A model generated the notes under the pieces. That model was not told where the DNA came from and did not search any database. It was given only the letters and a program-made list of their open reading frames with translations. Below are positions 26,790 to 34,798 of a DNA stretch of 64,000 nucleotides, piece by piece (within the stretch, counting starts at the first letter, position 1; every line of letters starts with the position of its first letter). A program made the translations under genes and the position numbers. This DNA comes from CAMDHY01 sp046156265 (lineage in GTDB: Bacteria > Pseudomonadota > Alphaproteobacteria > Rhizobiales > Segnochrobactraceae), in the NCBI RefSeq assembly GCF_046156265.1, contig NZ_JAWDIR010000011.1, positions 434,001 to 498,000 of the forward strand, in the 5' to 3' direction.

Positions 26790-28937
26790 ATGCCCGCTCT
26801 CGGCTTGGTCATTGTTTGCGGTCTGCTGTCGATCGCCTACGGCATCTGGGCGGTGCGCTCGGTGATGGCGGCTGACGCCGGCACCCCGCGCATGCGCGAG
26901 ATCGCCGCCGCCATCCAGGAAGGCGCCCAGGCCTACCTGGCCCGCCAGTACACGACGATCGGCATCGTCGGCGTGGTGATCTTCATCATCGTCGCCTTCC
27001 TGCTGTCGATCACCGTCGCCATCGGCTTCGCCTTCGGTGCGATCCTGTCGGCGGCCGCCGGCTACATCGGCATGCTCGTCTCGGTGCGCGCCAACGTCCG
27101 CACCGCCCAGGCCTCGACGAAGAGCCTCGCCGCCGGCCTCGACATCGCCTTCAAGTCGGGCGCGGTCACCGGCCTGCTCGTCGCCGGCCTCGCCCTCCTC
27201 AGCGTCGCCATCTACTACGCCGTCCTGACGGTGGGTCTCGGCTACGCCTCCAACGACCGCACCGTCATCGACGCCCTGGTGGCGCTCGGCTTCGGCGCGT
27301 CGCTGATCTCGATCTTCGCCCGCCTCGGCGGCGGCATCTTCACCAAGGGTGCCGACGTCGGTGGCGACCTCGTCGGCAAGGTGGAAGCGGGCATCCCGGA
27401 GGATGACCCCCGCAACCCGGCGACGATCGCCGACAACGTCGGCGACAATGTCGGTGACTGCGCCGGCATGGCGGCCGACCTGTTCGAGACCTATGCCGTC
27501 ACGCTCGTCGCGACGATGGTGCTGGGCTCGATCTTCTTCGCCGGCACGGCCTTCGCCGAATCCTCGATGATCTATCCGATGGCGATCGGCGCGGTCTGCG
27601 TCATCACCTCGATCATCGGCACCTTCTTCGTCAAGCTCGGTGCCAGCCAGTCGATCATGGGGGCCCTCTACAAGGGCTTCATCGCCACCGCCGTCCTGTC
27701 GCTGATCGCCATCTTCCCGATCACCATCCTGGTGTTCGGCGGGCTGGACACGGTGCTGACCACGTCGGCGGGGGTGTCCTTCACCGCGCTCAGCCTGTTC
27801 CTCTGCGGCCTCGTCGGCCTCATCGTCACCGGCCTGATCATCTGGATCACCGAGTACTACACGGGCACGGGCTTCCGGCCGGTGCGCTCGATCGCCCAGG
27901 CCTCGGTCACCGGCCACGGCACCAACGTCATCCAGGGCCTTGCCGTCTCGCTCGAGGCGACGGCGGTGCCGGCGATCATCATCATCGCCGGCATCCTCTT
28001 CGCCAACAGCCTCGCCGGCCTCTACGGCATCGCCATCGCGGTGACGACGATGCTGGCGCTCGCCGGCATGGTGGTGGCGCTCGACGCCTTCGGCCCGGTC
28101 ACCGACAACGCCGGCGGCATCGCCGAGATGGCGGGCCTGCCGAAGGAGGTGCGTGTCACCACCGATGCCCTCGACGCCGTCGGCAACACCACGAAGGCGA
28201 TCACCAAGGGCTACGCCATCGGCTCGGCCGGCCTCGGTGCGCTGGTGCTGTTCGCCGCCTATACGGAGGACCTGAAGTTCTTCGCCTCCACTGCAACGGA
28301 GACGCAGCACAGCTACTTCATGGGCCTCGGTGCGATCGACTTCTCGCTGTCGAACCCCTACGTCGTCGTCGGCCTGTTCTTCGGCGGCCTGTTGCCGAAC
28401 CTGTTCGCCGGCATCGCCATGACGGCGGTCGGGCGGGCGGCCGGCGCGGTGGTCGAGGAGGTGCGCCGGCAGTTCCGCGAGAAGCCGGGCATCATGACCG
28501 GCAAGGACCGGCCGGACTACGGCCGCGCCGTCGACATGCTGACCAAGGCGGCGATCCGGGAGATGATCATCCCGTCGCTGCTGCCGGTGCTGTCGCCGAT
28601 CGTCTGCTTCTTCGTCATCAACGCCATCGCCGGCAAGGCGAATGCCTTCGCAGCGCTCGGCGCGATGCTGCTCGGCGTCATCGTCACGGGCCTGTTCGTG
28701 GCGATCTCGATGACGGCGGGCGGCGGCGCCTGGGACAACGCCAAGAAGTCCTTCGAGGACGGCTTCGTCGACAAGGACGGGGTTCGCCACATGAAGGGCT
28801 CCGAGGCGCACAAGGCGTCGGTGACCGGCGACACCGTCGGCGATCCCTACAAGGACACCGCCGGCCCGGCCGTGAACCCGATGATCAAGATCACCAACAT
28901 CGTGGCGCTCCTGCTGCTGGCGGTGCTCGCCCACTGA
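26790..28937 (+). CDS. hppA: Membrane-bound proton-pumping pyrophosphatase, K+-independent
   Basis: A 715-residue integral membrane enzyme that couples hydrolysis of pyrophosphate to proton export across the inner membrane. The pyrophosphate-binding loop GADVGGDLVGKVE (187-199) and the acidic DNVGDNVGDCAGMAADLFETY region (ending about 234) are intact, and DNAGGIAEM is present later. K469 in GNTTKAITKG is the residue that separates K+-independent enzymes (Lys) from K+-dependent ones (Ala), so this one should not need potassium. About 16 membrane segments are expected. A strong GGAGGAA lies just before the ATG. A stem at 28953-28976 follows the gene. Confidence 0.96.
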   Translation: MPALGLVIVCGLLSIAYGIWAVRSVMAADAGTPRMREIAAAIQEGAQAYLARQYTTIGIVGVVIFIIVAFLLSITVAIGFAFGAILSAAAGYIGMLVSVRANVRTAQASTKSLAAGLDIAFKSGAVTGLLVAGLALLSVAIYYAVLTVGLGYASNDRTVIDALVALGFGASLISIFARLGGGIFTKGADVGGDLVGKVEAGIPEDDPRNPATIADNVGDNVGDCAGMAADLFETYAVTLVATMVLGSIFFAGTAFAESSMIYPMAIGAVCVITSIIGTFFVKLGASQSIMGALYKGFIATAVLSLIAIFPITILVFGGLDTVLTTSAGVSFTALSLFLCGLVGLIVTGLIIWITEYYTGTGFRPVRSIAQASVTGHGTNVIQGLAVSLEATAVPAIIIIAGILFANSLAGLYGIAIAVTTMLALAGMVVALDAFGPVTDNAGGIAEMAGLPKEVRVTTDALDAVGNTTKAITKGYAIGSAGLGALVLFAAYTEDLKFFASTATETQHSYFMGLGAIDFSLSNPYVVVGLFFGGLLPNLFAGIAMTAVGRAAGAVVEEVRRQFREKPGIMTGKDRPDYGRAVDMLTKAAIREMIIPSLLPVLSPIVCFFVINAIAGKANAFAALGAMLLGVIVTGLFVAISMTAGGGAWDNAKKSFEDGFVDKDGVRHMKGSEAHKASVTGDTVGDPYKDTAGPAVNPMIKITNIVALLLLAVLAH

Positions 28938-28952
28938 GATGGGGTGTCGTTT

Positions 28953-28976
28953 CGCCGCCGGTTCGCGCCGGCGGCG
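28953..28976 (+). terminator. Stem-loop after hppA, no T-run
   Basis: CGCCGCCGG (28953-28961) pairs with CCGGCGGCG (28968-28976) around TTCGCG, 15 bases after the hppA stop. It is not followed by a T-run (GTGACATT), so it could be a Rho-dependent end or a 3' stabiliser. Confidence 0.4.
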
Positions 28977-29083
28977 GTGACATTGGCAACAGCCTTGTCT
29001 AGGTTCGCGGCGGTCCGCCCCGGAGGGGCCGGGCCGCCGCTGCCGTTTCGGCCACACCGCGAGCGAAAGCAGGGAACCGCCGC

Positions 29084-30187
29084 GTGCTTTATGTCCACAT
29101 CGGCCTGCATAAGACCGGCACGTCGACGATCCAGCGATTCTTTCGCCTGAACACGGCGCTCACCGAGCGGCACGGGCTCGCCTTTCCCGACCTCGGCTTC
29201 GACAGCCGCACCCACGGGGGCGTCATCGCCGCCCTGCGCGACATCGAGAAGGGCGACGCCTCCGGCGAGGCGGTGTTCGAGGCGATCGACCGGCTGGCCG
29301 ACGTCGATGGCCGCTCCTACCTCCTGTCGACCGAGAACTTCGAACTGATGCCGCCGCGGCGCATCGAGATGTTCGCCGAACGCATCCGCCGTCGGCACGA
29401 CGTGCGTGTCCTCGCCTATGTGCGCGACCTGACGCGGCTGATGCCGTCGGTCTATGCCCAGCGCACCAAGAAGGGCAGGAACCTCCGCGACATCGATACC
29501 TTCTTCGCCATGACCGAGGACTGGAAGCGCTTCCGGGTGAGCGAGCTCATCGGGCGCTGGGGCGAGGTCTTCGGCTGGGACAAGGTGCGGGTCCGTCCGC
29601 TGGACCGCGAGGCGCTGAACGGCGGTGACCTCGTCAGCGACGCGGTCGCCGCGGTCGGTCTGCCGCCCCCGGTGATCGAGGAGGCGCCGGCGGGGACGCG
29701 GGAGACCTTCAACGCCTCGCCGCCGTGGGAGGCGGTGGAGACGCTCCGCGCGATCTACGCGGCCATCGACGCCGCCGGCCTGGACTGGGACCGGCTGGGG
29801 CGCAGCAACCGCGTGCAGCGCAAGACCTTCAGCGAGCCGGGCGGCGAGCAGGGGGTCGTCTACAAGATCAACCGCCTCGAGGATGCCTGTGCGGAGGCGG
29901 CCGTGGCGGCGGGCGGTGGCGGGCGCGTGCAGTACCTGACGCCGGAGCAGTGGTCGGCCCTGCGGGCGCTGTACATGGCGGAGATCGAAAAGCTGAACGC
30001 TCACCTCGATCAGCCGATCGTCATTGCCGACGAGAGGGCGCCCGGGGAGCGGCCGTTTCTGCCTGCCTATGCTGAGATCGGCGAGCCGGTGCGGCGGGCC
30101 ATGGCCGAGCGGCTGCTCGGCGGACCGCCCGTGACGGCGCTTCCACAGCCGGTTGCGGACGTGGTGCGACAGGTGCTCGGCGCGTAG
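29084..30187 (+). CDS. Sulfotransferase-like P-loop protein, copy 1
   Basis: A 367-residue protein. The first strand and loop, LYVHIGLHKTGTSTIQRFF (2-20), match the 5'-phosphosulfate-binding loop of PAPS-dependent sulfotransferases and related P-loop proteins. A later segment ending RVLAYVRDLTRLMPSVYAQR is the 3'-phosphate-binding strand with its conserved arginine. These proteins usually sulfate sugars or surface polymers, but the acceptor is unknown. The start is GTG at 29084, which places the P-loop at the N-terminus as in its neighbour. The gene lies between hppA and bamE, interrupting an otherwise conserved block. It is paralogous to the next gene: both contain SVYAQRTK or SKYAQRTK and LTPEQWSALRALY or LTSEQWSTLHGLF. 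Confidence 0.75.
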   Translation: MLYVHIGLHKTGTSTIQRFFRLNTALTERHGLAFPDLGFDSRTHGGVIAALRDIEKGDASGEAVFEAIDRLADVDGRSYLLSTENFELMPPRRIEMFAERIRRRHDVRVLAYVRDLTRLMPSVYAQRTKKGRNLRDIDTFFAMTEDWKRFRVSELIGRWGEVFGWDKVRVRPLDREALNGGDLVSDAVAAVGLPPPVIEEAPAGTRETFNASPPWEAVETLRAIYAAIDAAGLDWDRLGRSNRVQRKTFSEPGGEQGVVYKINRLEDACAEAAVAAGGGGRVQYLTPEQWSALRALYMAEIEKLNAHLDQPIVIADERAPGERPFLPAYAEIGEPVRRAMAERLLGGPPVTALPQPVADVVRQVLGA

Positions 30188-30263
30188 CCCTTTCGCAACG
30201 CTTGCGGCCCGCCGGCCGAATCCATCGGCGCGCGCTCTTGGTCACAAACCCGTGATCACCAAA

Positions 30264-30301
30264 CTTGCTGTTGCCTTGGCAACCCGTTTTCCACCAGCAA
30301 G
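30264..30301. repeat. Nested inverted repeats between the sulfotransferase-like genes
   Basis: An outer pair CTTGCTG (30264-30270) / CAGCAAG (30295-30301) encloses an inner near-contiguous palindrome GTTGCC-TT-GGCAAC (30270-30283). It lies about 80 bases after the first gene and 45 before the second, so it may be an operator or an mRNA structure controlling the second copy. Confidence 0.45.
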
Positions 30302-30345
30302 GGGTTAACGCCGGGGGAGGCAACAGGAAAGAGCGGTCGGCGGGC

Positions 30346-31764
30346 GTGTTTCATATCCACATCGGCGCACACAAGGTCGGCAGCACCAGTCTGCAGCGCT
30401 TCTTCACGCTCAATGCCGGTCTGCTCGAGGAACTCGGCGTCAGCTATCCCCAGGTCGGCTTCGGGACGTTCGCCCATCATCCGCTCGCGAAGGCCTTTAC
30501 CGAGTCGAAGCACGTCCATGAGCGGGCGGAGCTGAAGGCGGCGCTCGCGCGTCTCGCGGCCGAGGCGCCCGACAAGACCTTTCTGCTGAGCTCGGAGGTT
30601 TTCGAGTTCGCCCGCCCGGACGGCGTTGGCGAGCTCGCGGAGGCGGTGGCGCCGCACCAGGCGCAGATCCTGTTCTACGTGCGCGACTTCACCCGGATGA
30701 TCCCCTCGAAATACGCGCAGCGCACCAAGACCGGTGGCAATCACAAGAACTTCGACGATTTCCTCGACATCGCCCATGAGATGCGCTGGCTGGCCTTCAC
30801 CCGCCTCGTATCCACCTGGGCCCATCATTTTGGCTGGGATGCCATCCGGGTCCAGGTTCTGGACCGGGAGACGCTCGTCGGCGGCGATCTCCTGAAGGAC
30901 GCCTGGGCGGCGCTCGGACTGCCTGTGGAGGCCTTCAGCCAATGCGATCCGGCCTCGCTGGAACCGGTCAACACGTCGCCGAACTGGGTGGCGCTGGAGG
31001 CCGTGCGCGAGGTCAACCGACGGCTTTCGACCGCCGACCTCGGCCTGCCGAAGGACGAGAAGACGAAGGGCCTGCGGCACATCAAGGCGTTGGAAGAGGC
31101 CCGGTTTGCCGTCGAAGGGCTGCGGGTCGGCAAGCTCCTTGCGGTCTGCGAGCAGGCGAGCGTCGAAGCAGGCCTCGCTGACAAGCCAGGCCAGTACCTG
31201 ACGTCGGAGCAGTGGTCGACGCTGCACGGCCTCTTCCGCTCCGAGATCGAGCGGCTGAACAGACGGCTACCCGGTGCTCCCATCAGGGTGCCCTCGACGC
31301 GGCCGCCCGCCGAGCGGACCTTTCTGCCGCAGCTCTCCGAACTGACGGCGCAGGAGCGGCTGCGACTCGGCCGGCGGGTGCTGGCGGCACGGCAAGTGAA
31401 GAAGCTGCCGCCGCAGGTCATCGAAACCATCGGATCCGCCTTCGGGGTCAGGGCACGGCCGCCGCGCGTCCAAAAGCTTGACGCGTGGCATGCGGTGACG
31501 ATGCACCGACTCCGCCGCGCGCTCGGCCTTTCCACGGGACGGACGCAGGAGCTGGAGCGCCGAAAGGAACTCGCGGCCGCGCGAAGAGCGCGAGTGGCCA
31601 ATAACCAGGCTCCAGAAGCTGACGCTGCCGGAGCGCCGGCCGTGACGGCTACCGCCGGTGCCGGCGATCGGGCCGGGCGGCGGCCGACGCTGATGCGCCG
31701 CATCGAGCGGCGCTTCGCCCGGTGGTCGCGCCGCCTGCGAGGCGAGCGACCGTCATCGAGCTGA
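30346..31764 (+). CDS. Sulfotransferase-like P-loop protein, copy 2 with basic tail
   Basis: A 472-residue paralogue of the preceding gene. The start was placed at GTG 30346, giving MFHIHIGAHKVGSTSLQRFF, which aligns residue for residue with the first copy. An ATG-less extension upstream to 30265 is not supported. ILFYVRDFTRMIPSKYAQRT is the second cofactor-binding segment. Beyond the shared domain there is an extra C-terminal region of about 100 residues ending in the strongly basic RRIERRFARWSRRLRGE, which could contact nucleic acid, anionic polymer or the membrane surface. Cofactor and acceptor are unproven. Confidence 0.75.
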   Translation: MFHIHIGAHKVGSTSLQRFFTLNAGLLEELGVSYPQVGFGTFAHHPLAKAFTESKHVHERAELKAALARLAAEAPDKTFLLSSEVFEFARPDGVGELAEAVAPHQAQILFYVRDFTRMIPSKYAQRTKTGGNHKNFDDFLDIAHEMRWLAFTRLVSTWAHHFGWDAIRVQVLDRETLVGGDLLKDAWAALGLPVEAFSQCDPASLEPVNTSPNWVALEAVREVNRRLSTADLGLPKDEKTKGLRHIKALEEARFAVEGLRVGKLLAVCEQASVEAGLADKPGQYLTSEQWSTLHGLFRSEIERLNRRLPGAPIRVPSTRPPAERTFLPQLSELTAQERLRLGRRVLAARQVKKLPPQVIETIGSAFGVRARPPRVQKLDAWHAVTMHRLRRALGLSTGRTQELERRKELAAARRARVANNQAPEADAAGAPAVTATAGAGDRAGRRPTLMRRIERRFARWSRRLRGERPSSS

Positions 31765-31789
31765 AGCGGCCGCCGAGCGGCCGCTGCCC

Positions 31790-32290
31790 TCAGAGGCTCG
31801 GGCCGACGTTCGTCGCACCGCGCAGGATCTGGCCGATGAAGCCGAAGTCGGCACCGCCGGTCGGCGTCTTGCGGGAGATGAAGTCGAACACCTTGCCGTC
31901 CTGCATGCCGTATTCGGCCACCTCGGTCACGCGGCCCTCCTCGTCGAAATAGATCGCGAGGACCCGCTGGTCGGTGAGCTCCGGATTCATGAAGGCCACC
32001 GACCGGCTCGCCTTCTGGCTGATGTAGTAGAAAACCTCGCCGCCGAGCGTGCCCGTGGTCGAGGGCGATCCCATTGCCAGCAGCACCTGCTCGCGGCTGG
32101 AGCCCACGGGAATCTGGTCGAGGGTCTCCGGCGTCAGCACGTAGCCGCGGTTGAGCGTCTCTCCGACGCAGCCCCCGAGGGCGAGGCAGGCGGCTACCGC
32201 CAGCACCGCCGGCGACAGCGTGCGGGCACGGCGCCTCGAGCCGGAGTTGGAGAGCTCGGGTCGCTGCACGGCGTCGGTCGGTCGGCCCAC
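31790..32290 (-). CDS. bamE: Outer membrane assembly lipoprotein BamE
   Basis: A 166-residue lipoprotein of the BAM complex, which inserts beta-barrel proteins into the outer membrane. After a hydrophobic signal the lipobox LGGC places the acylated cysteine at C41. The SmpA/OmlA domain follows, with RGYVLTPETLDQIPVGSSRE and VLLAMGSPSTTGTLGGEVFY. The start GTG at 32290 was preferred to TTG at 32308 because GGAGG lies eight bases before the GTG. It is on the opposite strand from its neighbours and convergent with the second sulfotransferase-like gene. Divergent from the cytochrome chaperone gene, as in many Hyphomicrobiales. Confidence 0.92.
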   Translation of the reverse strand: MGRPTDAVQRPELSNSGSRRRARTLSPAVLAVAACLALGGCVGETLNRGYVLTPETLDQIPVGSSREQVLLAMGSPSTTGTLGGEVFYYISQKASRSVAFMNPELTDQRVLAIYFDEEGRVTEVAEYGMQDGKVFDFISRKTPTGGADFGFIGQILRGATNVGPSL

Positions 32291-32451
32291 CTTGGCATCC
32301 TCCGGCAAAAGCGTTAGTCGTCCGATCGACCGAGCCGGGTGGCCCTGCCGACGGGGTGGCGAATCGCCCCTGCGCGCGACCGCCGGAGCAGACGGCGGCT
32401 CGCACGGTGCGTCAACGGTGTCGGCCCTCGTATCGGGCCGGCGGCATGGGC

Positions 32452-32541
32452 ATCGTCAGCGGCCCGGTCGTCGTGAGCGTAACGATCCTGGTGGGCGGTA
32501 CGGTCTTGGTGAGCGGACATGGCGAAGTGAGCGGGACAGGC
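32452..32541 (+). repeat. Degenerate 18-bp tandem repeat, five units, in a possible leader ORF
   Basis: Five consecutive 18-base units begin at 32452, 32470, 32488, 32506 and 32524, with rough consensus NTGGTGAGCGGNACGGNC. A reading frame from ATG 32446 crosses them and codes for hexapeptide repeats of the form LVSGTV (35 residues). Its TGA at 32551-32553 overlaps the ATG of the next gene. It may be a leader peptide or only a repeat; there is no strong ribosome-binding site. Confidence 0.55.
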
Positions 32542-32552
32542 TTGGGCATCTG

Positions 32553-33092
32553 ATGGTCTTGGGCATCTTCAGACGCGAGGATCGTCGGCCGTTCGCCCTC
32601 TATGGTGCGATCGTGGCACAGGCGCGGCAGGCGGCCTTCTACACCGACTTCGGCGTCGCCGACAGCCTCGACGGGCGTTTCGACATGGTCGTCCTGCACG
32701 TCGTCCTGGCGACCCGCCGGCTGCGGAGGGACGCGCCCGCCGAGCAGCAGGCGCTGTTCGACCTGTTCATCTCCGACATGGATCGCTCGCTGCGGGAGAT
32801 GGGCGTCGGCGACCTCACGGTTCCGAAGCGCATGAAGGTGATGGCGGCCGCCTTCTATGGCCGGCTTGAAGCCTACGGAGCCGCGCTCGATGAACGCGAC
32901 GCCGGCGGCCTCGCCGACGCGATCGCACGCAACGTCTTCCCGGGGACCGAGGTGGCCGGGGTCGCCGCTGCGCTCGCCACCTATGTGATCGCGGCGGAGG
33001 ACGCCCTTGCGGCCGCCCCGCTCGAAGCCGTGCTCGAGGGCAGGCTGCCGTTCCCCGATCCCGCCGCCTTCGCGCCGGAGCAGATGTCATGA
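32553..33092 (+). CDS. Ubiquinol-cytochrome c chaperone (CBP3 family)
   Basis: A 179-residue cytoplasmic assembly factor. The conserved CBP3/UQCC1 pattern is visible: ALYGAIVAQARQAAFYTDFG, then VLHVVLATRRLRR, and MDRSLREMGVGDLTVPKRM. Family members assist synthesis or assembly of cytochrome b of the bc1 complex. ATG at 32553 follows the possible leader ORF in a TGATG overlap, and the 3' end overlaps the DUF177 gene by four bases (ATGA). The pair bamE/CBP3/DUF177 is a conserved Hyphomicrobiales neighbourhood preceding plsX. Confidence 0.9.
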   Translation: MVLGIFRREDRRPFALYGAIVAQARQAAFYTDFGVADSLDGRFDMVVLHVVLATRRLRRDAPAEQQALFDLFISDMDRSLREMGVGDLTVPKRMKVMAAAFYGRLEAYGAALDERDAGGLADAIARNVFPGTEVAGVAAALATYVIAAEDALAAAPLEAVLEGRLPFPDPAAFAPEQMS

Positions 33093-33610
33093 CGGTGCTG
33101 CCGCTCTCGCGCCCGGTCGACGTCCGCAGGCTCGCCCGCGACGGCGACATTTTGATGATCGACGCCGATGCCGGAGAGCGCGCAGCACTCGCCCGCGACC
33201 TCGGCATCCCGGCCATCGAGCGGCTGCATGCCGAGATCACGGTGACGCCCGCGCGCGGCGGCGCACGGGTCCGCGGGCACGTATCGGCGACCGTGGTGCA
33301 GACCTGCGTCGTCACCCTCGATCCGTTCGAGACGGCCATCGAGGAGGACATCGACCTGCGGTTCAAGCGCCAGGCCGCCGCGGCGCCGACCGGCGAGATC
33401 GACCTCGATGCCTCCGGCCCGGACGGACCGGAGCCGCTCGAAGGCGACATCATCGACGTCGGCGCGCTCGCCGCCGAGCACCTCGCGCTCGGGCTCGATC
33501 TCTATCCGCGCAAGCCCGGCGTGGCGTTCGACGACATCGTCGAGGCCCCCGACGAACCGGCGAAGCAGTCGCCGTTCGCCGGTCTCGCCGGCCTCGTGCG
33601 CAAGCCCTGA
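33089..33610 (+). CDS. YceD/DUF177 family protein
   Basis: A 173-residue soluble protein of the YceD family, members of which are associated with 23S rRNA maturation in plants and bacteria and sit before rpmF or plsX. Visible signature: VSATVVQTCVVTLDPFETAI (about 70-90), in place of the Cys-rich form, and LEGDIIDVGALAAEHLALGL near the end. It overlaps the upstream gene by four bases, and plsX starts about 120 bases later. No rpmF gene lies between it and plsX here; the 123-base gap holds no reading frame of note. Confidence 0.88.
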   Translation: MTVLPLSRPVDVRRLARDGDILMIDADAGERAALARDLGIPAIERLHAEITVTPARGGARVRGHVSATVVQTCVVTLDPFETAIEEDIDLRFKRQAAAAPTGEIDLDASGPDGPEPLEGDIIDVGALAAEHLALGLDLYPRKPGVAFDDIVEAPDEPAKQSPFAGLAGLVRKP

Positions 33611-33733
33611 GACCCCGATGCGGCGGCGGACAAAGCGGTTGTGCGCACATCGGAAACGGGTATGTTCCAGCCGCCGTGGGCAGGGCCGCTCGACGGTTGC
33701 GGAGGTGCCGACCGGCACCGAGGTTGTTGAGCG

Positions 33734-34798
33734 ATGACGAAGCCCGTCACCCTGTCTCTGGACGTCATGGGGGGCGACCGGGGGCCGGACATGGTGCTGC
33801 CGGGCGCCGAGATCGCGCTCGTCCGCTGCCCGTCCATCCGGTTCATCCTGTTCGGCGACGAGGCGCGCATCGCGCCGCTGCTCGCGACGCGCCCGAAGCT
33901 CGCCGCGGCGAGCGAGGTGCGGCACTGCGACGTTGCCGTGCGGATGGACGACAAACCGAGCCAGGCGCTGCGCAACGGCCGCTGGCGCTCCAGCATGTGG
34001 CGCGCGATCGAGGCGGTGAAGACCGGCGAGGCGGCGGCGGCGATCTCCGCCGGCAACACCGGCGCCTTGATGGCGATGGCGAAGTTCTGCCTGCGCACCA
34101 TGGAGGGCATCGAGCGCCCGGCGATCGCGGCGATCTGGCCGACGATCCGGGGCGAATCGATTGTCCTCGACGTCGGCGCGACGATCGGCGCGGACGCCAA
34201 CCAGCTCGCCGATTTCGCCATCCTCGGCGGCGCCATGGCGAGGGCCGTGCTCGGCGTCGAGCGCCCGACGATCGGGTTGCTCAACGTCGGCGTCGAGGAG
34301 GTCAAGGGTCTCGAGGAAGTGAAGGCGGCGGCCCGCCTGTTGCGCGAATCCGCGCCGGCGACCATTTCCTATCACGGCTTCGTCGAGGGTGACGACGTCG
34401 GCTCCGGCACCGTCGACGTGGTGGTGACCGAGGGCTTCGCCGGCAACATCGCGCTGAAGACGGCGGAGGGAACCGCCCGCCAGATCGGCGCTTATCTGAA
34501 GGCCGCGATGAACAGATCGCTGATGTCGCGGCTCGGCTATTTGCTCGCCAAGCGGGCGTTCGACCAGCTCAGAGAGAAGATGGATCCCAGGACAGCGAAC
34601 GGCGGCGTGTTTCTCGGTCTCAACGGCCTCGTCATCAAGAGCCACGGCGGCACCGACGCCGAGGGCTTCGCGAGTGCCGTCGAGCTCGCGTTCGACATGG
34701 CGCGCTACGATCTCCAGGTGAAGATCGCCGACGACATCCGGCGGTTCCGCGCGGACCGCGAGCGGCTGGCCGAGCCGGCCGCGGCGGTGGCGCCGTGA
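33734..34798 (+). CDS. plsX: Phosphate acyltransferase PlsX
   Basis: A 354-residue enzyme that converts acyl-ACP and phosphate into acyl-phosphate, the donor for phospholipid synthesis at the membrane. It begins MTKPVTLSLDVMGGDRGP, and SAGNTGALMAMA and VLDVGATIGADANQLADFA are family motifs. Length is standard. Its stop overlaps the GTG start of fabH in GTGA (34795-34798), the tight plsX-fabH coupling found in most bacteria. ATG at 33734 is the conserved start. Confidence 0.96.
   Translation: MTKPVTLSLDVMGGDRGPDMVLPGAEIALVRCPSIRFILFGDEARIAPLLATRPKLAAASEVRHCDVAVRMDDKPSQALRNGRWRSSMWRAIEAVKTGEAAAAISAGNTGALMAMAKFCLRTMEGIERPAIAAIWPTIRGESIVLDVGATIGADANQLADFAILGGAMARAVLGVERPTIGLLNVGVEEVKGLEEVKAAARLLRESAPATISYHGFVEGDDVGSGTVDVVVTEGFAGNIALKTAEGTARQIGAYLKAAMNRSLMSRLGYLLAKRAFDQLREKMDPRTANGGVFLGLNGLVIKSHGGTDAEGFASAVELAFDMARYDLQVKIADDIRRFRADRERLAEPAAAVAP

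Noticed and set aside
30188..30345. CtrA box GGGTTAACG before the second sulfotransferase-like gene
   Set aside because: Only one TTAA half-site; no second half at the seven-base spacing.
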